Positions 7,978 to 16,779 of a stretch of DNA of 64,000 nt are shown one piece after another (the stretch's first letter is position 1; every line of letters starts with the position of its first letter). A program made the position numbers and the translations under genes. Below the pieces are notes generated by a model. The model was not told the origin of the DNA, did not search any database, and worked only from the letters and a program-made list of their open reading frames with translations. Source of the stretch: Canibacter zhoujuaniae. Lineage in GTDB: Bacteria; Actinomycetota; Actinomycetes; Actinomycetales; Microbacteriaceae. The DNA lies in the NCBI RefSeq assembly GCF_011752015.1, contig NZ_JAAIKA010000001.1, positions 868,001 to 932,000 on the forward strand. The letters run 5' to 3'.

Positions 7978-8643
7978 ATGTCAAACCTCGCAACTCTAAC
8001 CAAACCCGCCTCTGTAAAACCTGCAATTCACACCACGCCTGACGGCGCCGAAGTGCGCGGCTTCGCACTCTACATCGGTGCAACTGAAGCGCAGCTCGCA
8101 GCGCAGGACACCACCCTCGCAACCATCGTCACTGAGCTGAAAGCTCGTCTCGCAGAGCTAGCCCCCGGCGTAGAAAGCTACGCAACGCTAGCTATCGCAC
8201 CGAAAAACCTGGGTGGCCGAGATGTTGACGTTGTGCGCTACGCGCTCGGTGAACCGGGAGCGCGCAAGCGCCAAGAAAAAGCACGCAACACCAGCGCAGA
8301 CCGGGCACACAGCGGTGTCACTGTAGATATTCAACGTCAGCGGGTGCTCCTCGATAATCTTGAAACACCGTTCACCTATCGTGAGTTCCAGCTGCTGCAG
8401 TTTTTCGTGCTGCGCGAAGGTCAGACCATCTGCCGTGAAGATATTCTTGACCGACTCTGGCGTCACGCACCGGCTGAAGAAAAACCAAACGAGCGCACCA
8501 TCGATGTGCATATTCGCCGCCTGCGCATCAAGCTCGGCCAGTACGGTAACATCATTCGCACAGTGCGCGGCACCGGGTACCGCTTCGACCGCCACGCTGA
8601 TGTGCGCGTTATCACCGCTCCCGGCGCAAGCCCAGATCTCTAA
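7978..8643 (+). CDS. Orphan winged-helix regulator (OmpR/PhoB-type DNA-binding domain)
   Basis: A 221-residue regulator. Residues about 112-205 form a Trans_Reg_C winged helix: FTYREFQLLQFFVLREGQ, then ICREDILDRLW, the recognition helix ERTIDVHIRRLRIKL and the wing IIRTVRGTGYRF. The N-terminal 90 residues are not a response-regulator receiver: there is no acidic pocket or phospho-acceptor pattern. Instead they hold RGFALYIG and a segment with NLGGRDVDVVRYAL, perhaps a small sensor domain. No histidine kinase is nearby. An upstream small ORF and hairpin suggest transcript-level control. Target genes are unknown. Confidence 0.82.
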   Translation: MSNLATLTKPASVKPAIHTTPDGAEVRGFALYIGATEAQLAAQDTTLATIVTELKARLAELAPGVESYATLAIAPKNLGGRDVDVVRYALGEPGARKRQEKARNTSADRAHSGVTVDIQRQRVLLDNLETPFTYREFQLLQFFVLREGQTICREDILDRLWRHAPAEEKPNERTIDVHIRRLRIKLGQYGNIIRTVRGTGYRFDRHADVRVITAPGASPDL

Positions 8644-8670
8644 ACTGCAAGGGGCAGGCACAAAACGATC

Positions 8671-9018
8671 TCAGCTGTCGCGGCGCTGTTTCCACCATGC
8701 TTGGAGGCGATGCGCCGCGGCATAAACCCGGATCCGCGTCCATGTTAGTAGTCTGCGCGCCCAAGCAAACTCTGAACCAAGAATCGCCAGCCCCAAGAAA
8801 ATAGTCAGCCATCCCGGCCCCGGTAGCACCAGCATCAGGATGCCGGCGATGATCACGATTACGCCGACAATAACCACAAGAATCCGCCACGCCCAGAACA
8901 GCAACGGATACTGTGCCATAAATGTGCGCCATTTTGCGGTGCGCACCGCCCAGCGGCGGCGGATCTGCGCAAGCCGGCGCTCATCTTCCGCAGCGTGGTG
9001 CGAGCTGGGTTCTGCCAT
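8671..9018 (-). CDS. PGPGW-motif small membrane protein (TIGR02611-like)
   Basis: A 115-residue membrane protein with the family hallmark PGPGW at residues 66-70. A hydrophobic pair of helices covers about residues 38-65 and 70-86, with Arg/Trp-rich cytoplasmic flanks on both sides (RRWAVRTAKW, WARRLLTWTRIRVYAAAHR). The family is widespread in actinobacteria and has no established function. The gene is convergent with the winged-helix regulator and divergent from the aldehyde dehydrogenase gene, with about 25 bases between the starts. Confidence 0.8.
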   Translation of the reverse strand: MAEPSSHHAAEDERRLAQIRRRWAVRTAKWRTFMAQYPLLFWAWRILVVIVGVIVIIAGILMLVLPGPGWLTIFLGLAILGSEFAWARRLLTWTRIRVYAAAHRLQAWWKQRRDS

Positions 9019-9043
9019 AAGAAAAGTCTATTAGTATCGTGTT

Positions 9044-10462
9044 ATGAGCATCGTAGCGACCTTTCAGGAACTCCGCACAGCTTTCGACTCTGGCGTTACT
9101 CGCCCTTTAAAGTGGCGGCTTAAACAGATCGCACAGGTCGAAAAAATGGTGAAGAAACATCGCCGTGAGTGGGAGGCAGCGCTTCACGCTGACCTGGGCA
9201 AAGCTGGTGTTGATGCGCATCTGACTGAGATCTCGCAGGTGTTGGGCGAGATCACCCACACACGCAAACATCTTGCAAAATGGATGCGTGACGCCAAAGC
9301 CAAGACCCCGCTTACTCTCGCACCGGGTCGCAGTTGGGTGCGGCACGATCCGCTCGGTGTTGTGCTAATTATTTCACCCTGGAACTATCCACTGCAGCTG
9401 CAGCTTTCACCGCTTGTTGGCGCTTTTGCCGGCGGCAACACGGTGGTGCTGAAACCGAGCGAGGTGGCCTCGCACACAGAAAAACTCGTCGCCAAACTTG
9501 TGCCGCAGTATTTTGACCGCAGTGTTGTGCAGGTAATTACCGGCGGGCCGGAGGTGGTCTCGCAGGCTATCGCCCAGAAACCAAATCACGTGTTCTTCAC
9601 CGGCTCCACCCCAGTCGGGAAAATTATCGCAGAACAGTGTGGAAAGCATCTCATTCCAACAACTCTGGAGCTCGGCGGCAAATCGCCAACCTATGTGCAT
9701 AAGGATGCAAATCTAAAGACTGCAGCACGTCGCATCGTCTGGGGAAAATTCACCAATGCCGGTCAAACCTGTGTCGCGCCGGATCACATCTATGTGCACA
9801 GGAAAGTTGCGAAAGAATTCACAAAACTGCTGGTCAAAGAAATAAAAAAGCAGTACGGTAAAGCGCCGCACAAGAGTGCACACTACGGCCGCATTATCAC
9901 TGAAAAACACGCACAGCGGCTCAACGATCTGATTGTAGACGGCTTAGCTTTCGGATCAGCGGCAGGCGGGGCAAAGAAAAATTCCCGTCCGCAACTGCTG
10001 TGCGGGGGCAACACTGATGTCGCTAATCGCTATATCGACCCAACCGTCATAACCGGGGTTACCGAAGACAACCCGTTAATGGCCGAAGAAATTTTCGGGC
10101 CGATTTTACCGGTTATTACAGTGCGCAACTTTGCTGAGGCGGCGGCAAAGATTAATCTGCGCCCGCAACCTCTCGCCTTCTATGTGTTCGCTAAGAGTCG
10201 TAAGCTGCTCAGTGAAGCAGTCGATACCGTCAGCTCCGGTGGTGTCGCTATCAATGCTCCGCTTGTGCATCTTGCAACACCGTATCTGCCGTTTGGCGGG
10301 GTTGGCGAGAGCGGGCTCGGCAACTATCACGGAAAGTGGTCGTTTGAAACTTTCACCCACGAACGTGCAGTATTAAAGAAAAACAACTGCCCCGATACTA
10401 TTAAACTGATTGCCGCACCGGTCGGTCGGGTCTCAGAGAGCATTATTCGAAGGTTCATGTGA
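9044..10462 (+). CDS. NAD(P)-dependent aldehyde dehydrogenase
   Basis: A 472-residue enzyme of the class 3/fatty aldehyde dehydrogenase branch, oxidising aldehydes to acids. Visible landmarks are PWNYPLQL at 112-119, the cofactor loop FTGSTPVGK at 185-193, the catalytic glutamate in LELGGK (Glu209) and the nucleophile Cys243 in NAGQTCVAPD. The length and compact C-terminus ending near the membrane-like tail suit this branch. It leads a three-gene operon: the stop codon overlaps the GTG start of the next gene by 4 bases. There is no good Shine-Dalgarno before its ATG. The substrate is not evident from sequence. Confidence 0.9.
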   Translation: MSIVATFQELRTAFDSGVTRPLKWRLKQIAQVEKMVKKHRREWEAALHADLGKAGVDAHLTEISQVLGEITHTRKHLAKWMRDAKAKTPLTLAPGRSWVRHDPLGVVLIISPWNYPLQLQLSPLVGAFAGGNTVVLKPSEVASHTEKLVAKLVPQYFDRSVVQVITGGPEVVSQAIAQKPNHVFFTGSTPVGKIIAEQCGKHLIPTTLELGGKSPTYVHKDANLKTAARRIVWGKFTNAGQTCVAPDHIYVHRKVAKEFTKLLVKEIKKQYGKAPHKSAHYGRIITEKHAQRLNDLIVDGLAFGSAAGGAKKNSRPQLLCGGNTDVANRYIDPTVITGVTEDNPLMAEEIFGPILPVITVRNFAEAAAKINLRPQPLAFYVFAKSRKLLSEAVDTVSSGGVAINAPLVHLATPYLPFGGVGESGLGNYHGKWSFETFTHERAVLKKNNCPDTIKLIAAPVGRVSESIIRRFM

Positions 10463-11775
10463 GCACTACGGAAACACTGTTGTTACCAGATTTAGAGCAC
10501 GCCGCATCGTTGTGCGCGCTGCCTCAGCATGAGAGATTTGCGCGCTACAACCAGGCTCTTAAAGCAGCAGTCGCACAGGGCAAAACATACCCTGTCGCGC
10601 TGCTTGATCTTGCCGCTGTGCGCTGCAACGCAGCCGACCTTGTGCGCCGGGCAGAGGGCGTGCCGATTCGTATTGCCTCAAAGTCACTCAGGGTACCAAG
10701 CATCATCAGCGCAATTTTGGCGCTCGATGGTTTTTCTGGAGTGCTCGCGTACAGTCTCGGTGAAGCGATTGAGCTTGTGCGCAGCGGGGTGACAGATGAT
10801 GCTGTTGTTGGCTATCCGGTGTTAGACAGCGCGCAACTAACAGTGCTGCACTCAGATCCCGAGCTGTTGCAGAAGATCACGCTGATGGTCGACCGCCCAG
10901 AGCAGCTCACCCCAATTCTCGCTGCGCGCACGATGGTAGCAAGCGGGATTGGGAGCGACGCAGCTAATGAGCTGCCGGCAACCCGGATCTGCCTAGATGT
11001 TGACTGCTCTCTACGGTTTAGCCGGCTGGTGCATATCGGGGCTCGCCGATCCGCCATTAGAACAGTGCGGGATGCTGTCGCCGCAGCAACCCATATTGCT
11101 GGAGTTCCCGGCCTTAAACTCGTTGGAATTATGGGATATGAAGCGCAGATTGCGGGGGTTACCGACAGCAGCATGATCGTGCGCCAAATGAAGCGTGTAT
11201 CGGTGCGCGAACTGTCTAAACGCCGCACAGAGATTGTGCGCGCGGTGCGCAAGGCGCTAGCAGCTCAGGGTGCTCCCGACTTAGAATTCGTAAATGGCGG
11301 CGGCACGGGCAGTTTTGAAACCACGCGAGCTGAGACCGAGGTCACAGAGCTTGCCGCCGGCAGCGGTCTCTTCGGGCCGCATCTATTTGACGGCTACGAT
11401 GCTTTTAAACCGCAGCCGGCCGCGTTTTTCGCCACGCAGGTAACCCGCAAACCAACCCCTGATATAGTCACCGTGCACGGTGGCGGGTGGGTTGCCTCGG
11501 GCGCCGCAGGCGCGGACAGACTCCCGAAACCTGTGTGGCCGCGCGGGCTAGCTGTGACAGACCTAGAGGGCGCTGGTGAGGTGCAAACCCCGTTGCGCGT
11601 TCGCGCACGCGCTGGTGCGACCGGCACCCCTGAAATTGGCAGTCCGGTTTGGTGGCGGCACACAAAGGCCGGTGAGCTCGCTGAACACGTTAATGAGTTT
11701 TGGGCGCTCGGCACCGATCTTGAAAATCTGCATCGACTACTAACATATCGCGGCGAAGGGGCGGCATTCTTATGA
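10459..11775 (+). CDS. PLP-dependent amino-acid deaminase/aldolase-like protein (alanine racemase N-domain)
   Basis: A 438-residue protein of the alanine-racemase-fold group that includes D-threonine aldolase and D-serine dehydratase. The PLP Schiff-base lysine is expected at Lys75 in RIASKSLRVP, at the start of a TIM barrel. ICLDVDCSLRF and LVGIMGYEAQIAG are barrel strands, and a C-terminal beta domain holds TVHGGGWVASG. It starts with GTG inside the stop codon of the aldehyde dehydrogenase and ends overlapping the next ATG by 4 bases, so all three are co-translated. An aldolase releasing an aldehyde would suit the upstream dehydrogenase, but that is inference. Confidence 0.8.
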   Translation: MSTTETLLLPDLEHAASLCALPQHERFARYNQALKAAVAQGKTYPVALLDLAAVRCNAADLVRRAEGVPIRIASKSLRVPSIISAILALDGFSGVLAYSLGEAIELVRSGVTDDAVVGYPVLDSAQLTVLHSDPELLQKITLMVDRPEQLTPILAARTMVASGIGSDAANELPATRICLDVDCSLRFSRLVHIGARRSAIRTVRDAVAAATHIAGVPGLKLVGIMGYEAQIAGVTDSSMIVRQMKRVSVRELSKRRTEIVRAVRKALAAQGAPDLEFVNGGGTGSFETTRAETEVTELAAGSGLFGPHLFDGYDAFKPQPAAFFATQVTRKPTPDIVTVHGGGWVASGAAGADRLPKPVWPRGLAVTDLEGAGEVQTPLRVRARAGATGTPEIGSPVWWRHTKAGELAEHVNEFWALGTDLENLHRLLTYRGEGAAFL

Positions 11776-13082
11776 ATTCGAAAGCAGTCTGGTCAAACTG
11801 GTCTGGTGCACATCAGGTCACTCCAAAGCAGGTATTGCACCCCGCTTCAACGGCTGACATCTCAGCAGCCATTGAAACGGCTATCTCTCAGGGGCGAAAA
11901 CTGCGCCCCATCGGCAGCGGGCACTCATTCACAGGGTGTGCGGTCGCCGCAGATACGCAGCTCGACCTCAGCAGGCACCAGGGAGTGGTCGCAGTTGATG
12001 TCGAGAAAAAACAGGTCACTTTACGTGGCGGCACCAAGCTGTGGCAGATTCCGCCGCTGCTAGCGCCGCTGGGTCTCGCGATGCAAAACCTGGGTGATAT
12101 TAACCGCCAGAGCATCACCGGAGCTATTTCCACCAGCACGCACGGCACAGGGCTCAGCTTTGGGGGCCTGGGCAGTCAGGTGGCCGGCGTCAAGTTAATT
12201 GACGGCACAGGTGCTGAGATCACTATCGACGACTCAGACTCAGAGGAATTAGATAAGTATCGTGTCACGCTTGGCGCATACGGCGTTATTTCTGAGGTGA
12301 CACTGCAGCTCGTAGACGACTACGACTTAAAGGTTGTCGAGCGCCCAGAGAGTCTCGATCTCGTGCTCGGCAGCTGGGAGCATCTCAACCGCAACAACGA
12401 TCATTTTGAATTTTTTTGGTTTGCTGAAGCAGATCGCGTTGTCACCAAAACCTCAACTCGGGTGCAGCCTAATGAGCTGCCGCGCACCCCTGACAGGCGC
12501 GTCGCCGATTTTATTAACGAAGAGCTGATTGGGAACGCCGCTTTCGCCGGTCTCGTTGGGGTCGGTCGCCTAATTCCCGGCTTCACCGGCAGATTAAACA
12601 GTTTTGCAACCGCCGCTTGGGGCTCTAGCGAGCGGGTACGCAACTGGAGCGCTGGTTTTGCCAGCCCTCGCCGTGTGAAGTTTAACGAGATGGAATATGC
12701 TGTGCCGTTTGCAGCTGTGCCTGAGATTTTGCGTGAGCTGCGCTCGCAGTTTAAGCGTCGCGGTTTGGTTTCAACCTTCCCGCTTGAGGTGCGCGCAGCT
12801 GCTGCCGACACCGGCTGGTTGGCAACTAGTTACGGCCGCGAAACCGGTTATATTGCTGTGCATAAACCGGCTCACGAAGACTATCGTGAATACTTTGCCG
12901 TGTGTGAGAGTGTTTTCAAAGCACACAGCGGCCGCCCGCACTGGGGCAAAATGCACTCGCTCACAGACACGGATCTCGCAGAGCGCTACGACCGCTGGGA
13001 TGCGATTCTAGAATTGCGCAACAGGCACGATCCGCACCGTATCTTTACAAACAAATATCTCACCCAGGTGTTTGGCTATTAG
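11772..13082 (+). CDS. D-arabinono-1,4-lactone oxidase / L-gulonolactone oxidase-like flavoprotein
   Basis: A 436-residue flavoprotein of the vanillyl-alcohol-oxidase superfamily. The N-terminal FAD domain carries RPIGSGHSFTGC, where His51 is the usual covalent flavin site, and GDINRQSITGAISTSTHGTG in the second half. The C-terminal ALO domain ends with HWGKMHSLTDTDL and HDPHRIFTNKYL. Family members oxidise sugar lactones or alditols with O2. The ATG overlaps the preceding stop codon by 4 bases. It is followed by a long hairpin shared with the convergent DUF3817 gene. Substrate and physiological role are not settled; the fold is clear. Confidence 0.87.
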   Translation: MNSKAVWSNWSGAHQVTPKQVLHPASTADISAAIETAISQGRKLRPIGSGHSFTGCAVAADTQLDLSRHQGVVAVDVEKKQVTLRGGTKLWQIPPLLAPLGLAMQNLGDINRQSITGAISTSTHGTGLSFGGLGSQVAGVKLIDGTGAEITIDDSDSEELDKYRVTLGAYGVISEVTLQLVDDYDLKVVERPESLDLVLGSWEHLNRNNDHFEFFWFAEADRVVTKTSTRVQPNELPRTPDRRVADFINEELIGNAAFAGLVGVGRLIPGFTGRLNSFATAAWGSSERVRNWSAGFASPRRVKFNEMEYAVPFAAVPEILRELRSQFKRRGLVSTFPLEVRAAAADTGWLATSYGRETGYIAVHKPAHEDYREYFAVCESVFKAHSGRPHWGKMHSLTDTDLAERYDRWDAILELRNRHDPHRIFTNKYLTQVFGY

Positions 13083-13092
13083 ACGGCTGCCA

Positions 13093-13156
13093 CCCACAAA
13101 TAGCAGCTGCTATGCAGCCAGTTCTAACTGGATGAGGCAGCTGCTAGCTCTGTGGG
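13093..13156. terminator. Long bidirectional hairpin between convergent genes
   Basis: CCCACA (13093-13098) plus TAGCAGCTGC (13101-13110) pair with GCAGCTGCTA (13137-13146) plus TGTGGG (13151-13156). A second small hairpin, CCAGTT with AACTGG, sits in the loop. It begins 11 bases past the lactone-oxidase-like stop and overlaps the last codons of the opposing gene, so it can end both transcripts. Confidence 0.6.
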
Positions 13157-13614
13157 ATCGGCGGCCCGGCAAACAGCAGCACGAGGAATAGCACGGTCAC
13201 GAACACTGCCAGCAGGAGCACCGCAACAAGAGGGTTGCGCAGCACCCAGGCTTGGGTTTTTTCAACAAAATTCTGCGGCTTATCACCGTCGGGTGCGAGT
13301 CGCCAGCCGCCTGCGAGCAGGCCTTTTCTATCGATTGCAATGTCAAACGGCACGGTCGCAAACGGAATTATCGAAAGTAGGAGGCCTGTGACACCAACCG
13401 CTGTTGGCCACTTCTGGTTTACCCAAACAAACACTGTAACGGTGCAGTAGCTCAAAAACACGAAACCATGAATCCCGCCGGCGATGCGCACTAGATCGAG
13501 ATCCGCAACTGCACGAACAATAAGCGCTGCGATCAATCCCGCCCAAGTGATAGCTTCTGCGGTTGCAAAAATTTTAAACAGTGTTTTCGGGCTGGGGCTT
13601 GAGCTTTTGCGCAT
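13144..13614 (-). CDS. DUF3817 membrane protein
   Basis: A 156-residue membrane protein with about four hydrophobic helices (near residues 12-34, 44-64, 70-90 and 128-150). The first part, TLFKIFATAEAITWAGLIAAL through GGIHGFVFLSYCTVTVFVWVNQKW, is typical of the DUF3817 family found in many actinobacteria. A hydrophilic loop of about 30 residues precedes the last helix. The function of the family is unknown. The gene lies alone between the lactone-oxidase-like operon and the serS/HAD operon, sharing a terminator hairpin with the former. Confidence 0.75.
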   Translation of the reverse strand: MRKSSSPSPKTLFKIFATAEAITWAGLIAALIVRAVADLDLVRIAGGIHGFVFLSYCTVTVFVWVNQKWPTAVGVTGLLLSIIPFATVPFDIAIDRKGLLAGGWRLAPDGDKPQNFVEKTQAWVLRNPLVAVLLLAVFVTVLFLVLLFAGPPIPQS

Positions 13615-13650
13615 AGCCTCATTATTGCAGGGGAGGCTGAGACCCGTTCT

Positions 13651-14484
13651 CTAGGCGGCTGCTGCGAGCACCCGAGCAGCTGGTTCCCAACCCTTTAAGG
13701 CTTGCAAAAGACCGCCCTCTGTGATGCCGCCGGTCACAAAGTTTGCCGCTTCAAATGCGTCAGCAGAGCCCTGCCCCATCGCAACACCGCAACCCTCTGC
13801 GGCCGCCCAGGCAATCATTTCGATATCGTTTTCACCATCGCCCGCGGCAAAAACATTAGCGCGCGGCACACCGAGGCTAGCTCGCAGCGGCTCTAACGCA
13901 ACGGCCTTGTTAATGCCGTCGGCAACAATATCAAGCCATGCTGAGTCGCCGACCGTATAGGTGACACTGTGCAAACCGAGACGGTCGATGGCCCTAATAA
14001 ACTCTTTGCTTGCGTGACCGCTGCTCACCCCAACGATACGCACGGCATCGAAAGTCACGAGAATTTCAAACTCAACATGATAGTGTCGCAGCGGTAATAT
14101 AGTGGTCTCGAACTTACCGTCTGAATAGAAGTGCCCGTCGGGAGACTCAACCGCGAGTGACGCTGCTGGCAGCTCCTGTTTTATTTTGCGCAACAGCGGT
14201 TCAGGGTCAAAAGTGTGCACTTTAGCAATCCCGTAGTGACCGCCAGGTCGTGTCGCACGGTAGAGCACAGCACCGTTTGAACAGGCAAGCCATTCTGGGC
14301 GGATCCCAAGCTTTTCAACAACAGTGAGCGTCGCATCAAAGCTGCGCCCTGTTGCGATCACCAGCTCAAAGTCAGGGTGTGCATGAAGTTTCTGCAAGGC
14401 GAGCACCAAATCATCGTCGATGCTCGCGTCGTGGTGCAAAACCGTGCCGTCAAGGTCTAATGCAATAAGGTATTTTGAGTTCAT
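13651..14484 (-). CDS. Cof-type HAD hydrolase
   Basis: A 277-residue HAD-superfamily phosphatase of the Cof (IIB cap) subfamily. Motif I is ALDLDGTVL at residues 8-16 with both catalytic aspartates, motif II is VIATGRS near residue 41, motif III is the lysine in GINKAVAL, and motif IV is GDGENDIEM. These enzymes dephosphorylate sugar phosphates, nucleotides or cofactors such as FMN and PLP; the substrate here is unknown. The ATG overlaps the serS stop codon by 4 bases (ATGA), so the two are co-translated. Confidence 0.87.
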   Translation of the reverse strand: MNSKYLIALDLDGTVLHHDASIDDDLVLALQKLHAHPDFELVIATGRSFDATLTVVEKLGIRPEWLACSNGAVLYRATRPGGHYGIAKVHTFDPEPLLRKIKQELPAASLAVESPDGHFYSDGKFETTILPLRHYHVEFEILVTFDAVRIVGVSSGHASKEFIRAIDRLGLHSVTYTVGDSAWLDIVADGINKAVALEPLRASLGVPRANVFAAGDGENDIEMIAWAAAEGCGVAMGQGSADAFEAANFVTGGITEGGLLQALKGWEPAARVLAAAA

Positions 14485-15740
14485 GGTCGCAGCTCAGTCA
14501 TGCCTCCCATAAATGGTTGCAACGCTGCAGGGATTGCAACGGATCCGTCCGCGCGCTGATGAGTTTCAAGCAGCGCTACGATCCAGCGGGTTGTGGCGAG
14601 CGTGCCGTTCAGTGTTGCAACAGGCTGTGTTTTACCGTTTTCGCCACGATAACGGGTGCCCAGACGCCGCGCCTGATAACCAGTGCAGTTCGAGGTGCTC
14701 GTCAGCTCACGGTAGGCTCCCTGCGTTGGCACCCAGGCCTCAATATCAAATTTACGTGCGGCGCTCGAACCGAGGTCACCGGCGGCCACATCAATAACTC
14801 GGTAGCTAAGCCCCAGCGCCTGCAGCATTTCTTCCTGCCAAGCGACAAGCCGGTCGTGTTCGGCCTCTGCATCTTCTGGTTTTGTGTACACAAACATCTC
14901 AAGCTTGTTGAACTGGTGCACACGAATAATGCCGCGTGTATCTTTCCCGTGTGAGCCGGCCTCAGAACGATAGCATGTTGACCAGCCGGCATAGCGCAGC
15001 GGGCCGTTTTCAAGATCCAGAATCTCATCGGCGTGGTATCCCGCGAGCGCTACCTCGCTGGTGCCCGTCAGGTAAAGATCCTGATTCTCGAGGTGATACA
15101 CCTCATCAGCGTGTTCGCCCAGAAAACCGGTGCCCTGCATAATCTCAGGCTTTACGAGGGTTGGTGTGATGAGTGGCACAAAACCGTTTGCGAGCGCCTT
15201 CGAGAGTGCCAGGTTCATGAGCGCCAGCTCAAGCTGCGCCCCAACTCCACGCAGAAAATAAAACCTGGCCCCCGACACCTTCGCCCCGCGTTCCATATCT
15301 ATAGCGCCGAGCATTTCGCCAAGTTCGAGGTGATCGCGTGGTTCAAAGTCAAACTCTGCCGGCTTTCCGTGAGTGCGCAGTGTCACGAAGTTTTCTTCGC
15401 CGCCGGCGGGCACTCCTGCAATGACGGTGTTTTCGATGCGCAGCGCAGCCTCACGCGCCGCCGCCTCAAGCTCACTCGCCTTAGCAGCTGCTGCCTTCAC
15501 CCGGCCAGCAAGCTCTTTAACCTCGGCGATAAGCGCCGGCTTCTCTTCTTTTGTGGCTTTTTTAACCTGATCGTTAAAACGATTCTGTTCAGCGCGCAGA
15601 GTCTCAAACTCAGACTGTGCCGCACGCCACTTGCTGTCTGCAGCGATAGCTTCTTCCAAAATTGCGGGATCGTTGCCGCGTTTTGCCTGCGACTCGGCAA
15701 TAATTTCAGGTTGGTTGCGAAACAGAATAGTATCAATCAC
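14481..15740 (-). CDS. serS: Seryl-tRNA synthetase
   Basis: A 419-residue class II aminoacyl-tRNA synthetase that charges serine onto tRNA-Ser; two of its substrates, tRNA-Ser(GCT) and tRNA-Ser(TGA), are encoded in this window. Residues about 25-105 form the long helical arm coiled coil ([23 protein letters not shown] and following). Motif 2 contains [21 protein letters not shown] and motif 3 contains [20 protein letters not shown]. Full length for the family. It sits in a minus-strand operon between the lipid kinase and the Cof-type hydrolase. Confidence 0.95.
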   Translation of the reverse strand: MIDTILFRNQPEIIAESQAKRGNDPAILEEAIAADSKWRAAQSEFETLRAEQNRFNDQVKKATKEEKPALIAEVKELAGRVKAAAAKASELEAAAREAALRIENTVIAGVPAGGEENFVTLRTHGKPAEFDFEPRDHLELGEMLGAIDMERGAKVSGARFYFLRGVGAQLELALMNLALSKALANGFVPLITPTLVKPEIMQGTGFLGEHADEVYHLENQDLYLTGTSEVALAGYHADEILDLENGPLRYAGWSTCYRSEAGSHGKDTRGIIRVHQFNKLEMFVYTKPEDAEAEHDRLVAWQEEMLQALGLSYRVIDVAAGDLGSSAARKFDIEAWVPTQGAYRELTSTSNCTGYQARRLGTRYRGENGKTQPVATLNGTLATTRWIVALLETHQRADGSVAIPAALQPFMGGMTELRP

Positions 15741-15778
15741 TATTCCAGTCTATCCGCCCAGTTTACGGATCAGCCAGG

Positions 15779-16777
15779 CTAATCGAGCGGGGTGGTGAAA
15801 ATATCTACCGGCTGCTCCCAGGTGCCAAGCACTCTAATTTTTAACGCAGCGGGAGCAACAGTAAACCGCACCTGGCTGGCCTCACCAAAATCATCTCCAT
15901 CAAGCTGCACAGCCTCTCCCTCAGGAATTTCAAGCTCAAGCTGACGCACCTGCTTGTATGTGACTGTGCGGTTGTTGCTAACCCACGGCAGTGCCACCCG
16001 CTGGCCAAGCTTATTTTCAACCGCCACGCGGCGCGCGATACGTGCAATAGAAAAAACTCCCCAGCGTTTTTCTGGTTGCATTGCAACCACATCAAGCAGC
16101 CCGTCGTCGATTGTTGCATCGGGGATCAGCAGGATCCCACCCTGTAGCACACCACAGTTACCGATCATGATTGTGTACGCATCTAGCGCAGTCGGTCGAG
16201 AGGCAAGCTGCTCAGCATCGAGTGTCACTGCTCTCGCGCGAAACGGTTTCAGGTTGCGGATCGAGCGCATCCCTGAGTCAACGTATGCGAGCCACCCAAA
16301 GTTCTTTTTCAATGCCGGATCGGTGCCGGCGATCATCCGGGCATCAAGCCCGATACCGGCAAGCACCAGGAATGGCTCTCTAACGGAGCTTCCATCAGTG
16401 CGCACAATCTCGGCGTATCCGATATCGATGTGTCGCTCTCTGCCGTGCAGGGCGGCAGCTGCAATGCTGTCAAACCGTGTCAACGGCACACCGATATTAC
16501 GCGCGAGGATATTGCCTGTGCCCTGCGGGCAAATAGCTAGCGCCACATCAGTGCCGGCAAGCACCCCTGCAACAACGCGGATCGTGCCGTCACCGCCGGA
16601 TGCGAGCACCACATCGGCACCCTCACTAACCGCCTGCTCCGTAGCACCAACACCCGCATCAGACGCTGCTGTTGGGTACCAGCTAATAACGTCTTCTTCA
16701 TCTTTTGCCCGCTCGAGAGCGGCCGACAAAATCTCGGTATCGGTTTTCCCAGGATGATAGACAACCGCGAGACGCAA
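15779..16777 (-). CDS. Diacylglycerol kinase family lipid kinase
   Basis: A 332-residue protein of the DagK/YegS-like lipid kinase family. The nucleotide-binding glycine loop is VLASGGDGTIRVVAGVL near residues 58-74, followed by AICPQGTGNILARNIGVP. Family members phosphorylate diacylglycerol or related lipids at the membrane using ATP. Translation starts at TTG 16777, two bases beyond the pheA stop codon, with GGGTGA about 6 bases upstream inside pheA, so it is co-translated with pheA. The exact lipid substrate cannot be read from the sequence. Confidence 0.85.
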   Translation of the reverse strand: MRLAVVYHPGKTDTEILSAALERAKDEEDVISWYPTAASDAGVGATEQAVSEGADVVLASGGDGTIRVVAGVLAGTDVALAICPQGTGNILARNIGVPLTRFDSIAAAALHGRERHIDIGYAEIVRTDGSSVREPFLVLAGIGLDARMIAGTDPALKKNFGWLAYVDSGMRSIRNLKPFRARAVTLDAEQLASRPTALDAYTIMIGNCGVLQGGILLIPDATIDDGLLDVVAMQPEKRWGVFSIARIARRVAVENKLGQRVALPWVSNNRTVTYKQVRQLELEIPEGEAVQLDGDDFGEASQVRFTVAPAALKIRVLGTWEQPVDIFTTPLD

Positions 16778-16779
16778 AC

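Noticed and set aside
15033-15782. 249-codon plus-strand ORF opposite serS
   Set aside because: Complement of a clear serS; no family features and no ribosome site.
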